This document shows, in pieces, positions 7,687 to 15,803 of a stretch of 64,000 bases of DNA. The stretch covers positions 2,108,001 to 2,172,000 of the forward strand of contig CBDCMO010000002.1 in NCBI GenBank assembly GCA_965219125.1, given 5' to 3'. The translations under genes were made by a program, and so were the position numbers. The stretch is from JBBSOK01 sp965219125 (lineage in GTDB: Bacteria; Bacteroidota; Bacteroidia; Flavobacteriales; Flavobacteriaceae). The notes beneath the pieces are model-generated. The model saw only the letters and a list, made by a program, of their open reading frames with translations, was not told the DNA's origin and ran no database searches. Each line of letters starts with the position of its first letter. Positions within the stretch are counted from its first letter, which is position 1.

Positions 7687-8436
7687 TTAAACTAACTCCC
7701 CTTTTATCCAATCGTAGCCCTTTTCTTCCAACTCGTGAGCCAATTCCTTACCGCCAGATTTTACGATTTTGCCGTTCATTAAAACGTGTACAAAATCTGG
7801 AACTATATAATCTAACAAACGTTGATAGTGGGTAATTACCACAACTGCGTTGTCTTTGGTTTTTAGTTTATTTACGCCATTGGCAACAACTTTAAGGGCG
7901 TCAATATCCAAACCACTATCAGTTTCGTCTAGGATTGCAAGTTTTGGATCAAGCATTGCAAGTTGAAAAATCTCATTTCGTTTTTTCTCACCTCCGCTAA
8001 AACCTTCGTTTAATGAACGAGATAAAAATTTACGGTCAATTTCCAATAAATCAGCTTTTTCTTTAATCATTTTCAACATTTCACCTGCTGGCATATCTGG
8101 CATACCTTTAGCTTTTCTGTTTTCATTGATGGCTGTTTTTATAAAATTTGTAACCGATACGCCGGGAATTTCGACCGGATATTGAAATGATAGAAAAATG
8201 CCTTTATGCGCTCTTTCCTCAGCATCCAATTCCTCAATGTTTTCACCGTCAAGATTTACGGAACCCTCGGTAACTTCAAAATTCTCGTTACCAGCAATTA
8301 CTGACGCTAATGTGCTTTTGCCTGAGCCATTTGGCCCCATGATTGCGTGAACTTCTCCCGCATTTACTGTTAAGTTTATTCCTTTTAAAATATCTTTTCC
8401 TTCTACACTTGCGTGTAAGTTTTTAATTTGTAGCAT
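7687..8436 (-). CDS. sufC: SufC ATPase
   Basis: SufC is the ABC-type ATPase of the SufBC2D scaffold; its ATP-driven dimerisation reshapes SufB/SufD. The 249-residue protein has Walker A GPNGSGKS (34-41), the ABC signature SGGEKKR (147-153) and Walker B LAILDE (166-171) followed by TDSGLDIDAL, the SufC-type D-loop. It is soluble, with no transporter domain. Its ATG at 8436 lies 14 bases inside the preceding lipoprotein gene, so the two are translationally coupled. Confidence 0.96.
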   Translation of the reverse strand: MLQIKNLHASVEGKDILKGINLTVNAGEVHAIMGPNGSGKSTLASVIAGNENFEVTEGSVNLDGENIEELDAEERAHKGIFLSFQYPVEIPGVSVTNFIKTAINENRKAKGMPDMPAGEMLKMIKEKADLLEIDRKFLSRSLNEGFSGGEKKRNEIFQLAMLDPKLAILDETDSGLDIDALKVVANGVNKLKTKDNAVVVITHYQRLLDYIVPDFVHVLMNGKIVKSGGKELAHELEEKGYDWIKGELV

Positions 8437-8806
8437 TTTCTTCTGTTTTCGGTGCTTTTAATTCTATATCAGTTACGGACGGTTTGTTAGCAATGTCCAT
8501 AATTTCCTTTATTGTCAAATATTCTTCCCAACCTTCCTTTCCAGTTGTATTTGGGCCAACTTCACCTTTAACGGTAACTTGAACCATATCAAATTCGGTT
8601 TTTTGAACTTCTTTGGTTTTTTTGCCCAATTCCTTTGCCACATCATTTACAACAACCCCAAAAATCCGGTTGCCGTTTTCTAAAATGGCACCTTCGTCTG
8701 TCATCAAAAAGTCGCCTGTAAAGGTTTCATATTTTGAGGTGTCTTCCTTTTGTTTACACGAAGAAAAGGTTGCTATAATTGCAAAAATGAAGAGTATTTT
8801 TTTCAT
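8423..8806 (-). CDS. Small lipoprotein of unknown function inside the suf operon
   Basis: I do not recognise a named family. The 127-residue protein has a signal peptide with lipobox cysteine C17 (TFSSC), then a charged mature part of about 110 residues with GDFLMTDEGAILENGNRIFG, VVVNDVAKELGKK, and MVQVTVKGEVGPN followed by GWEEYLTIKEI. The strand pattern could be a small OB-like barrel, but this is only a guess. It lies between sufB (77 bases) and sufC (14-base overlap) in the same direction, so it must be translated from the suf message. Confidence 0.75.
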   Translation of the reverse strand: MKKILFIFAIIATFSSCKQKEDTSKYETFTGDFLMTDEGAILENGNRIFGVVVNDVAKELGKKTKEVQKTEFDMVQVTVKGEVGPNTTGKEGWEEYLTIKEIMDIANKPSVTDIELKAPKTEENATN

Positions 8807-8883
8807 ATTTATTTATTGTTTATTTAAATTTAAACAGTAAAGAGATAAGCTTGCTAACAAAGCTCGACCAAAAATTATTTACC

Positions 8884-10332
8884 TTATCCTACTGAACCTT
8901 CGAGTGAAATTTCCAATAGTTTTTGAGCTTCAACAGCAAATTCCATTGGCAACTTATTTAGTACTTCTTTGCTAAAACCATTCACAATTAATGCGATTGC
9001 CTTTTCAGTATTTATTCCTCTCTGGTTACAATAAAATATTTGATCTTCCCCAATTTTACTTGTTGTTGCTTCGTGTTCTATTTGTGCGGTTTTGTTCTTC
9101 ACTTCAATGTAAGGAAACGTGTGCGCGCCACATGCATTGCCCATAAGCAACGAATCGCATTGAGAGAAGTTCCTTGCGTTATCCGCGTTTGGACTAATTT
9201 TTACAAGTCCGCGGTAACTATTCTGCGATTTGCCAGCGCTAATACCTTTGCTAATAATTGTGCTTCGGGTATTTTTCCCTAAGTGGATCATTTTTGTACC
9301 CGTATCGGCTTGTTGGTAATTGTTTGTAACGGCGATACTGTAAAATTCGCCAATGCTGTTGTTGCCTTTTAAGATACAACTTGGGTATTTCCACGTAATT
9401 GCGCTTCCGGTTTCAACTTGTGTCCAGCTAATTTTTGCGTTTTTCTCGCACAAACCACGTTTTGTAACAAAATTGTAAACGCCGCCTTTACCATTTTTAT
9501 CGCCAGGAAACCAGTTTTGTACGGTGCTATATTTTATTTCAGCGTTATCGAGCGCAATTAGTTCTACAACAGCTGCATGCAATTGGTTTTCATCTCTACT
9601 TGGCGCAGTACAACCTTCAAGATAGCTTACGTAACTACCTTCATCTGCAATTACCAATGTCCTTTCAAATTGACCTGTATTTGCTTGATTTATTCTGAAA
9701 TAAGTTGAAAGTTCCATCGGGCAACGAACGCCTTTTGGAATATAACAGAAACTTCCATCGCTAAAAACAGCGCTGTTTAAAGCAGCATAAAAGTTGTCTC
9801 GTTGCGGAACAACAGAACCTAGGTATTTTTTTACAAGTTCGGGATGCTCTTTTATTGCTTCAGAAATAGGACAAAATATAATTCCTTTTTCTGAAAGTGT
9901 TTTTTTGAAAGTAGTTGCTACGGAAACGGAATCTATTACAATATCCATTGCAACGCCCGAAAGTTTTTTCTGCTCGTCTATTGAAATGCCAAGTTTTTTG
10001 AAGGTTTCCAGTAATTCTGGATCAACTTCATCTAAGCTATCATACTTTGGCTTGCTGTTTGGTGCTGAATAATAGGAGATGTTTTGAAACTCTGGTTTTT
10101 TGTATTTTACATTTGCCCATTCAGGTTCAACCATACTTTCCCAATATCTGAAAGCTTCCAAACGCCATTCCGTCATCCATTCCGGCTCTTCCTTCTTCAT
10201 TGAAATTGCGCGAACTACATCTTCATTTAGACCAATGGGAAATGTATCAGATTCTATATCGGTGTAAAATCCGTATTCGTATTCCTTTGTTTCAAGTTCT
10301 TTCTTTAAATCGTCTTCTGTGTATTTTGACAT
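8884..10332 (-). CDS. sufB: SufB, Fe-S cluster assembly scaffold subunit
   Basis: SufB is the scaffold subunit of the SufBC2D complex on which the nascent cluster forms. The 482-residue protein is of normal length and strongly conserved: FYSAPNSKPKYDSLDEVDPE-like N-terminal region, CPISEAIKEHPELVKKYLG, the long beta-helix with YLEGCTAPSRDENQLHAAVV, and the C-terminal IFYCNQRGINTEKAIALIV containing the conserved cysteine near the SufB/SufD interface. It lies 98 bases after sufA; that gap contains an interspersed hairpin. The start is the ATG at 10332. Confidence 0.96.
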   Translation of the reverse strand: MSKYTEDDLKKELETKEYEYGFYTDIESDTFPIGLNEDVVRAISMKKEEPEWMTEWRLEAFRYWESMVEPEWANVKYKKPEFQNISYYSAPNSKPKYDSLDEVDPELLETFKKLGISIDEQKKLSGVAMDIVIDSVSVATTFKKTLSEKGIIFCPISEAIKEHPELVKKYLGSVVPQRDNFYAALNSAVFSDGSFCYIPKGVRCPMELSTYFRINQANTGQFERTLVIADEGSYVSYLEGCTAPSRDENQLHAAVVELIALDNAEIKYSTVQNWFPGDKNGKGGVYNFVTKRGLCEKNAKISWTQVETGSAITWKYPSCILKGNNSIGEFYSIAVTNNYQQADTGTKMIHLGKNTRSTIISKGISAGKSQNSYRGLVKISPNADNARNFSQCDSLLMGNACGAHTFPYIEVKNKTAQIEHEATTSKIGEDQIFYCNQRGINTEKAIALIVNGFSKEVLNKLPMEFAVEAQKLLEISLEGSVG

Positions 10333-10362
10333 TCTTTTCTTTTCAAAATTTAATTGTCAGTT

Positions 10363-10406
10363 CGAACGCAGTAGAGAACTAAGTTTTAACCTCTCGACTG
10401 CGCTCG
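10363..10406. repeat. Interspersed hairpin repeat (CGAGCGCAGTCGAGA type), copy 1
   Basis: CGAACGCAGTAGAGA (10363-10377) and TCTCGACTGCGCTCG (10392-10406) are inverted copies with two mismatches and a 14-base loop. It sits between sufA and sufB, inside the operon. A related copy lies at 38888-38925 and a half-copy near 18010. Confidence 0.8.
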
Positions 10407-10430
10407 AGTAGATATTGTTGTTTGATGAAG

Positions 10431-10760
10431 TTATAGCGAAAAACTTTCCCCGCAACCACAAGTTCTATTAGCATTCGGATTTTGAAAAACAAAACCTTTA
10501 CCATTTAAACCGCCGCTATATTCTAGGGTTGTTCCTACCAAATACAAAAAACTTTTTTTATCTACCGCTATTTTTACGTTGTCTTCTTCAAAAACCTTAT
10601 CGTTTTCTTCGAGTTTATGGTCAAATTTTAAATCGTATGAAAGACCGGAACAACCTCCACTTTTTACACCAACGCGAACATAATCTATTGCAACATCATA
10701 ACCTTCATCCGCCATTAGCTGCGAAAGTCTTGTTTTTGCTGTTTGAGAAATCTTTATCAT
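10431..10760 (-). CDS. sufA: A-type Fe-S carrier (SufA/IscA/HesB family)
   Basis: A 109-residue A-type carrier that transfers Fe-S clusters from the scaffold to target proteins. The three conserved cysteines are present: C37 in KSGGCSGL, and C101/C103 in the terminal NRTCGCGESFSL. It is the first gene of the minus-strand suf region. A sequence TATATTTG, an exact match to the Bacteroidota -7 element, lies 31-38 bases upstream of the ATG. The symbol follows its position at the head of suf; ErpA/IscA naming would also be acceptable. Confidence 0.92.
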   Translation of the reverse strand: MIKISQTAKTRLSQLMADEGYDVAIDYVRVGVKSGGCSGLSYDLKFDHKLEENDKVFEEDNVKIAVDKKSFLYLVGTTLEYSGGLNGKGFVFQNPNANRTCGCGESFSL

Positions 10761-10790
10761 TCTAAATTGGAATTATTCTAAATTAGTGTG

Positions 10791-10798
10791 CAAATATA
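10791..10798 (-). promoter_or_regulatory. Probable -7 element of the suf operon promoter
   Basis: On the minus strand the sequence is TATATTTG, matching TAnnTTTG exactly, 30 bases before the sufA ATG. The -33 box is not clear; GGTTTAA upstream is only a weak match, so the promoter call is tentative. Confidence 0.5.
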
Positions 10799-10935
10799 CT
10801 CCAAAAATGGCGTTAAACCTTACCTTAAACATTATTTTAAGAGATGTTGAAATAAGTTAAATTGATTACTAAATCCTTGAATATGAAGATAAATATTAAA
10901 AATGAAAAGGATAATTAGTAACAGCTAGTAAACAA

Positions 10936-11994
10936 TTAATTAAATTCTGAAAACCTACTGTCGAAAATAAAGTTATTGTCCGTCAGCGTTTTTAGGAAAG
11001 TGATTATTTTAGTCTTTTCATCCTCCGAAAGTGGAATACCGATACTGCCGTCAGCTTGACGAAATTGAGGATCCAAAGTTGGGGAATCAACCATTCCGGT
11101 TGCGTAATGGTTTAATACATCTTGCAATGTAGCCAACCTTCCATCGTGCATATATGGGTAAGTTGCTTCAATATTTCTAAGTGTTGGCACTTTAAATTTT
11201 CTGTTGTCTTCGGTTAAACCCGTTACACGTTCCCTTCCAATATCATTATATTGCGGATCTACCGCAAGCCCATTATTTTTGAAGGTTTGGTTTGTAAACA
11301 ATGTGCCACCGTGACAACTTGCACATTTTTGATCGAAAATTACTTTACCTTCTGTTTCTGCTGCAGTAAGTGTTGTGCCGTCGTTTCTTAAAAATTTGTC
11401 ATATTTTGAATCTGCCGAAATCATCATTAATAAAAACTGTGAAATAGCCTTCAACATTCTATCTGAAGTAATTTCGCCGCCATTAAATGCTTCACCAAAC
11501 ATTCTTACATAGGTTTCATCTTGCTTTAACTTTATTAAAATTTCAGCGAAGCTTGAATTCATTTCCACCGGATTTGTAATAGGAATCATAGGTTGTAAAT
11601 CTAAATGATCTGCAGCGCCATCCCAAGTAAAATCGTCCATAAAGGCAAGGTTCATTAAAGGTTGTGCATTTCTTTTGCCCAAAGCTCCGTCAACTCCATG
11701 GCTTACAATATGTGTGTGATGTGTAAATGAAAAATCTTGAATGTGGCAAAACCCACAGGAAATTACGCCGTCTGAAGCTAATCTACCGTCATAGAATAAT
11801 CGTTTTCCAAGTTGAAAACCTTTCTCGGTAGGTGGATTGGTTGCAATATCATACGTTAATGAGGGAAAGTAACTTGGATAGTTAAAATCCAACAAATCAT
11901 TTTCGGTTGTTATTGGCACATACGCTTCTTCTTTATCACTGCCGTTACAGCTAATAAGGGTTGAAAAAATTACTACATACCAAAAAACTTTCAT
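10936..11994 (-). CDS. Di-haem cytochrome-c-peroxidase-type protein, MbnH-like
   Basis: A 352-residue exported lipoprotein (lipobox C16, STLISC) of the bacterial di-haem peroxidase/MauG superfamily. Two haem c motifs are visible: CGFCH (C80-H84) and CASCH (C224-H228), with PYMHDGRL near 280-287 as the distal ligand region and TWDGAA around W124. The gene immediately upstream encodes an MbnP-like protein; in methanotrophs MbnH is a di-haem enzyme that oxidises a tryptophan of MbnP to kynurenine for copper binding. The pairing supports an MbnH-like role over a classical H2O2-detoxifying peroxidase, but the sequence alone cannot settle this. The start is the ATG at 11994, nine bases after the MbnP-like stop. 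Confidence 0.82.
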   Translation of the reverse strand: MKVFWYVVIFSTLISCNGSDKEEAYVPITTENDLLDFNYPSYFPSLTYDIATNPPTEKGFQLGKRLFYDGRLASDGVISCGFCHIQDFSFTHHTHIVSHGVDGALGKRNAQPLMNLAFMDDFTWDGAADHLDLQPMIPITNPVEMNSSFAEILIKLKQDETYVRMFGEAFNGGEITSDRMLKAISQFLLMMISADSKYDKFLRNDGTTLTAAETEGKVIFDQKCASCHGGTLFTNQTFKNNGLAVDPQYNDIGRERVTGLTEDNRKFKVPTLRNIEATYPYMHDGRLATLQDVLNHYATGMVDSPTLDPQFRQADGSIGIPLSEDEKTKIITFLKTLTDNNFIFDSRFSEFN

Positions 11995-12003
11995 ATAATA
12001 ATA

Positions 12004-12750
12004 TTATTGATTTACAGAAAATGAAGCTTGAAAATTATTTATTAATCGCGGAGCATAAACCGGATCTACTTGAACATCAGATTTTTCGTCTAACGAATAT
12101 GCAACAACTCCGTCAAAAATTTTGGCTACATCCATATTTATTGATAGATTATTTGTTATTTCCGAAGAAATGTTCATTTCGCTTATTGGTATTGTAACTT
12201 CGCGATAGTTGTCTTGATTAGTACCGTGGCTGCCAATATGAAGCACAAATGGCGCATCGCTGTGTGTTGGACCAGAGAAAGTACCTTCAAATTTTAAAAA
12301 TTTGTAGCCTGCAGACCAGCTCCAAAGCATTCCGCTCTCATCTGCTGTTGGTATAAAATCGTTGGAACCGTTTAGTGGATAATTAGATTGGTCTACACCA
12401 ATACCGAATCGCACTGTAGTGTAAGCACCGCCGCCAACATTTGTTAAGGCAATTCTTTTACTGTTTGCATTTGCTTCGTTAACCACAAAATAACTGTCAG
12501 CTTGCGGATAGGCAAACTCGTTGCCATTTGCATCTATAAATACTATATTGCTTATTATGTATTTCAATTCGGCAACTTTATAGGTTTCGCCGCTTTGGTT
12601 GGTATATTCGGTATTCAAGACCAACGGATTATTCCCAACCTTGTTTTGAAAGGTTAAATTTACGCTGCCAGGTGTTGCGGCTGCAGTGTCATCATTTTTA
12701 CAACTTACTGCAACTAATAAAATAGCTATTACTAAAAATATTTTTTTCAT
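12004..12750 (-). CDS. MbnP-like copper-binding lipoprotein
   Basis: A 248-residue lipoprotein (C17 in LVAVSC) that matches the MbnP family: GSVNLTFQNKVGNNPLVLNT at the start of the mature protein, AELKYIISNIVFIDANG, VRFGIGVD, then the family's MLWSWSAGYKFLKFEG (W143, W145) and HIGSHG (H171, H175). In characterised MbnP a tryptophan is converted to kynurenine by MbnH and takes part in copper binding with histidines; here the Trp and His motifs are present, but which Trp would be modified cannot be said. It lies directly upstream of the di-haem gene. There is no methanobactin precursor or biosynthesis gene nearby. Confidence 0.85.
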   Translation of the reverse strand: MKKIFLVIAILLVAVSCKNDDTAAATPGSVNLTFQNKVGNNPLVLNTEYTNQSGETYKVAELKYIISNIVFIDANGNEFAYPQADSYFVVNEANANSKRIALTNVGGGAYTTVRFGIGVDQSNYPLNGSNDFIPTADESGMLWSWSAGYKFLKFEGTFSGPTHSDAPFVLHIGSHGTNQDNYREVTIPISEMNISSEITNNLSINMDVAKIFDGVVAYSLDEKSDVQVDPVYAPRLINNFQASFSVNQ

Positions 12751-12766
12751 TTTTATTTCAATTAAG

Positions 12767-14173
12767 TTATTTCAATTTTATAATTAATAAATCTTTAATG
12801 CCACGGTTCTGTGGAATGTCTTGATTGTTACTTTCCGTATTTCCTACAATTACTATTTTATTATCCGAAGTGTACATTGCATCTTCAGCAAAGTCTAAAC
12901 TTGAGCCACCAACTGTTTTCTGAAATTTTATAGCTCCAGTTTCATCAATTATATAAACCAATGCATCATTTTGACCTTTGTTTATTGTAAAATCGCCTGA
13001 ATTACCTCTAGTGTTTCCAGCAATTACATATGTTCCATTTGAAGTTGCGTGAATACTTCTAGCCGATTCAAACTCTGGGCCGCCGTATGTTTTTTGCCAA
13101 ATCTTTTCGCCTGTATCACTAAATTTTACTGCCCAAGCGTCTGCACTTCCTTTGGCATTTGTGACATCTTTGTCGTTACTGCGCGTGTCGCCAACAATAA
13201 TATAATTGCCGTCTGTAGTTTTTGTTAAGGCATAACCAACATCAATTTCAGATCCTCCAAAAGATTTTGTCCATAATTTATCGCCGTTTGCATTTAATCT
13301 TACTGCCCAAAAATCATAACTGCCTTTGTCATCCAAAATATCAAAATCATTACTTTCAGAAGCACCGACCATTAAATAGCCGCCATCTGCTGTTTGGAGC
13401 GCGTCATAACTACGGTCGTTATTTGTGCCACCAAAATATCTCCGCCAGACTTTTTGTCCGTTCGCATCTAATTTTACTGCCCAATATTCTCCAACGCCAT
13501 GATTTGTACCTCGCGTGTTGCCTGTATTATTATCCCCACCAAAATCATTTCCTTGTTGTCCGCTCGCGCTTACGTCTAAAAAGCCTGTTACAAAATAGCC
13601 GCGATCGGTGGTTTGAAATGCATCAAAAGCTTGGTCGCTACCCGAAAAACCGAAGTGATTTTCCCATTGTATTGCTCCTTCAGAATTTATTTTTACTACC
13701 CAATAATCGTGAAAGCCTTCATTTCCGGAAAGAACATCACCGTCGTCACTTCTGCTATAACCAGAAAGTATATAACCTCCGTCGCTAGTTTTTTCAATTT
13801 TTGAAGCACGCTCATCACTGCTTCCGCCGTAGGTTTTACTCCAAAGTTTTTCGCCGGTTGGCGTTAGCTTCAACAGCCAAAAATCGCTATCGGTTGCGGT
13901 TTTATCTATAATATCGCCATCGTTACTTTGTGTTGAGCCAAATACCAAATAATTTCCGTCATTCGCCAAAATAACTGAAACTGCATCGTCTTCGTTGCTT
14001 CCTCCAAATGTTTTTACAAAATCTATATTACCTGCAAATCCTGTGTCTGTATTTGTTTCTTCTTCAACAGGCACGTTGGTTGCCGGATCGTCTTTTCCGC
14101 AAGCAACGAAAAAATAGATTACAACTAATAATAATAAATAGGTATTGTATTTTTCTTTTTTTAAAAACATCAT
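12767..14173 (-). CDS. Lipoprotein with seven propeller-type repeats
   Basis: A 468-residue lipoprotein (C25, FFVAC) made of seven repeats of about 55 residues. Each has the form (T/S)(F/Y)GG(S/T)..D.A......DGGY...G.S.S.DGD followed by a DFW.(V/I)KL...G...W strand; the seven GG-turns are at TFGGSNED, TYGGSSDE, HFGFSGSD, YFGGTNND, SFGGSEID, TYGGPEFE and TVGGSSLD. Seven repeats suggest one closed beta-propeller. Function is unknown; it is surface or periplasmic. The start is taken as the ATG at 14173; a TTG two codons further up is possible. It lies 17 bases from the MbnP-like gene and 24 from the choice-of-anchor-B gene, so the four are probably one transcript. Confidence 0.8.
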   Translation of the reverse strand: MMFLKKEKYNTYLLLLVVIYFFVACGKDDPATNVPVEEETNTDTGFAGNIDFVKTFGGSNEDDAVSVILANDGNYLVFGSTQSNDGDIIDKTATDSDFWLLKLTPTGEKLWSKTYGGSSDERASKIEKTSDGGYILSGYSRSDDGDVLSGNEGFHDYWVVKINSEGAIQWENHFGFSGSDQAFDAFQTTDRGYFVTGFLDVSASGQQGNDFGGDNNTGNTRGTNHGVGEYWAVKLDANGQKVWRRYFGGTNNDRSYDALQTADGGYLMVGASESNDFDILDDKGSYDFWAVRLNANGDKLWTKSFGGSEIDVGYALTKTTDGNYIIVGDTRSNDKDVTNAKGSADAWAVKFSDTGEKIWQKTYGGPEFESARSIHATSNGTYVIAGNTRGNSGDFTINKGQNDALVYIIDETGAIKFQKTVGGSSLDFAEDAMYTSDNKIVIVGNTESNNQDIPQNRGIKDLLIIKLK

Positions 14174-14196
14174 CAGCAATTATCGTTCAGTTTAAT

Positions 14197-15606
14197 TTAA
14201 TTAATTAATACTTTCTGGGTTGTATTATTATTAATTTTAATCAAATACATTCCTTTTGAAAGTGTTGAAATATCTACAATCTGTTCAATATTATCTGTAA
14301 AATCTTTATTCAACAATTGTTGTCCCAAAACATTATATAGTTGAAGATTGGTAATTGGCTCATTAACAGATTTAATATTCAATGTAGTTTTTGCTGGATT
14401 TGGATAAATTGAAAAACTATTATTCGATATATCATTTATGCCCAACGTTTCATCTCTTACCAAAAAGAAGCCCGAATTTATATCACTAATAATAATGTTA
14501 CCACTTGGCAAATATGGATAAACGCTCCAAGCGCCATCAAAGTTCGCGGAATTGTTATTTGGGTATGTATCAAAAGATCCAACTTCAAGTATATTTTGGT
14601 TTGCAATGTCGCTTATATCAAGCACGCGTAAACCGGCTCTGTAGTTTGCCATATAAAATTTGTTGCCCAACACATAACCGTTATGATCTATTGCGGCGGT
14701 TGGCCCAAAATATTGAAAAGAAAGTTCCGGATTTTCAAGATCTGTGAAGTCGAAAATAACAGTACGCGTGTTACCCCCAATATTTATTTCATCCAATTCG
14801 TCGCCCAATATAAAAAAACGTTCATCTTCAGTAAACCAGCCTTGGTGCGTATAACCAACATTGCTGTAACTAATTGTTGAAATAGGAAGCGGATTGGCCT
14901 TGTTAGTTACATCTACAATCGAGATTTCGGTTTCATTGCTGCCAATTAAAATTTCTTTGCCAGCATAATCAGCATCTGGACCAGTGTAGGTAACAACTTG
15001 GGCATCGTGACTGTAATCGTCTGCACTGAAACCACCTTCACCAATTGGATTAAGTGGATCTTGAATATTTATAAAATGTGGACCACCATTAAAAGTGCTT
15101 GTTCCAACAGCATATGCGTAACCTGTATTTTCATTTATCACCAAATTATGGCAATGTCCAAAACCATCATAGTGGGAATCTTCATCAAAAATAACTGGGG
15201 GATTTGTAACATTTCGCAATCTTGTAAGATCGAAAATTTGCATGCCGTGACCATTAGCTTCACTCACCACAAAAGCATGATTTTGATAAACTTTTATATC
15301 CCTCCAAATACTTGGATCCGTCGCTGTAGGCATTTTACCAAGGTAAATTGGATTTACAGGATCTGAAATATCTATAAAAGCAGTTCCATTATCCAAGCCC
15401 AGCAAGGCATATTCTTTTCCCGTATCAGGATCTGCCCAGCCCCAAGAATCGTTTCCATCGCTTGCATTCATCTCGCCCAACGAAATTTGGGATTGTAGTA
15501 AATAACCGTTACACGGATAGCCATCTGAAAAACCACCGATACACGGAGATTGGGCAAATGTTATAAAACTTGCAAAAATGGCAATTAAAGTAAAGTTGTT
15601 TTTCAT
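14197..15606 (-). CDS. Choice-of-anchor-B family exported protein with T9SS sorting domain
   Basis: A 469-residue exported protein. After the signal peptide (ending FITFAQ) come CIGGFSDGYPCNGYLLQSQI, the start typical of the choice-of-anchor-B family, then LVI-type repeats with WGWADPDTGKEYALLG, FIDISDPVNPIYLG, SIWRDIKVYQNHAFVVSEA, GHCHNLVINENTGYAYAVG and FDFTDLENPELS. The last ~75 residues are a type A T9SS sorting domain beginning around SIYPNPAKTTLNI and ending QKVLIN. The protein is thus secreted or attached to the cell surface by the type IX system. Ligand unknown. It is the first gene of the minus-strand four-gene cluster with the propeller, MbnP-like and MbnH-like genes. Confidence 0.87.
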   Translation of the reverse strand: MKNNFTLIAIFASFITFAQSPCIGGFSDGYPCNGYLLQSQISLGEMNASDGNDSWGWADPDTGKEYALLGLDNGTAFIDISDPVNPIYLGKMPTATDPSIWRDIKVYQNHAFVVSEANGHGMQIFDLTRLRNVTNPPVIFDEDSHYDGFGHCHNLVINENTGYAYAVGTSTFNGGPHFINIQDPLNPIGEGGFSADDYSHDAQVVTYTGPDADYAGKEILIGSNETEISIVDVTNKANPLPISTISYSNVGYTHQGWFTEDERFFILGDELDEINIGGNTRTVIFDFTDLENPELSFQYFGPTAAIDHNGYVLGNKFYMANYRAGLRVLDISDIANQNILEVGSFDTYPNNNSANFDGAWSVYPYLPSGNIIISDINSGFFLVRDETLGINDISNNSFSIYPNPAKTTLNIKSVNEPITNLQLYNVLGQQLLNKDFTDNIEQIVDISTLSKGMYLIKINNNTTQKVLIN

Positions 15607-15757
15607 TAGTTAGATGTTAAAATTTTAGGCACACAATGTACCTATAAATAGGTAATACACACATAATCTATACGTTAAAATTGAAATGAATTTAACGTTT
15701 AACCATAAAGTTGAAAGATTTTCTAAATTATTTCACCAAAGCGTAAAGCTAATTGCA

Positions 15758-15788
15758 TTTGCCTACAAGTATATAAGCTTTACTTTTG
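15758..15788 (+). promoter_or_regulatory. Promoter of thiL (TTTG-N19-TActTTTG)
   Basis: TTTG at 15758-15761 and TACTTTTG at 15781-15788 are separated by 19 bases, a perfect match to the Bacteroidota consensus. Transcription should start around 15794, just before the ATG at 15804, which rules out the in-frame TTG at 15786 as the start codon. Confidence 0.8.
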
Positions 15789-15803
15789 CACATTCAAAAT
15801 ACT

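Noticed and set aside
7605..7835. Small plus-strand open frame through the sufC-sufD spacer
   Set aside because: It is antisense to sufC and made of AT words; no start context or homology.
13222..13804. Plus-strand frames of up to 188 codons antisense to the propeller gene
   Set aside because: Composition (His/Tyr/Leu/Arg rich) is that of an antisense shadow of a repeat gene, with no recognisable domain.
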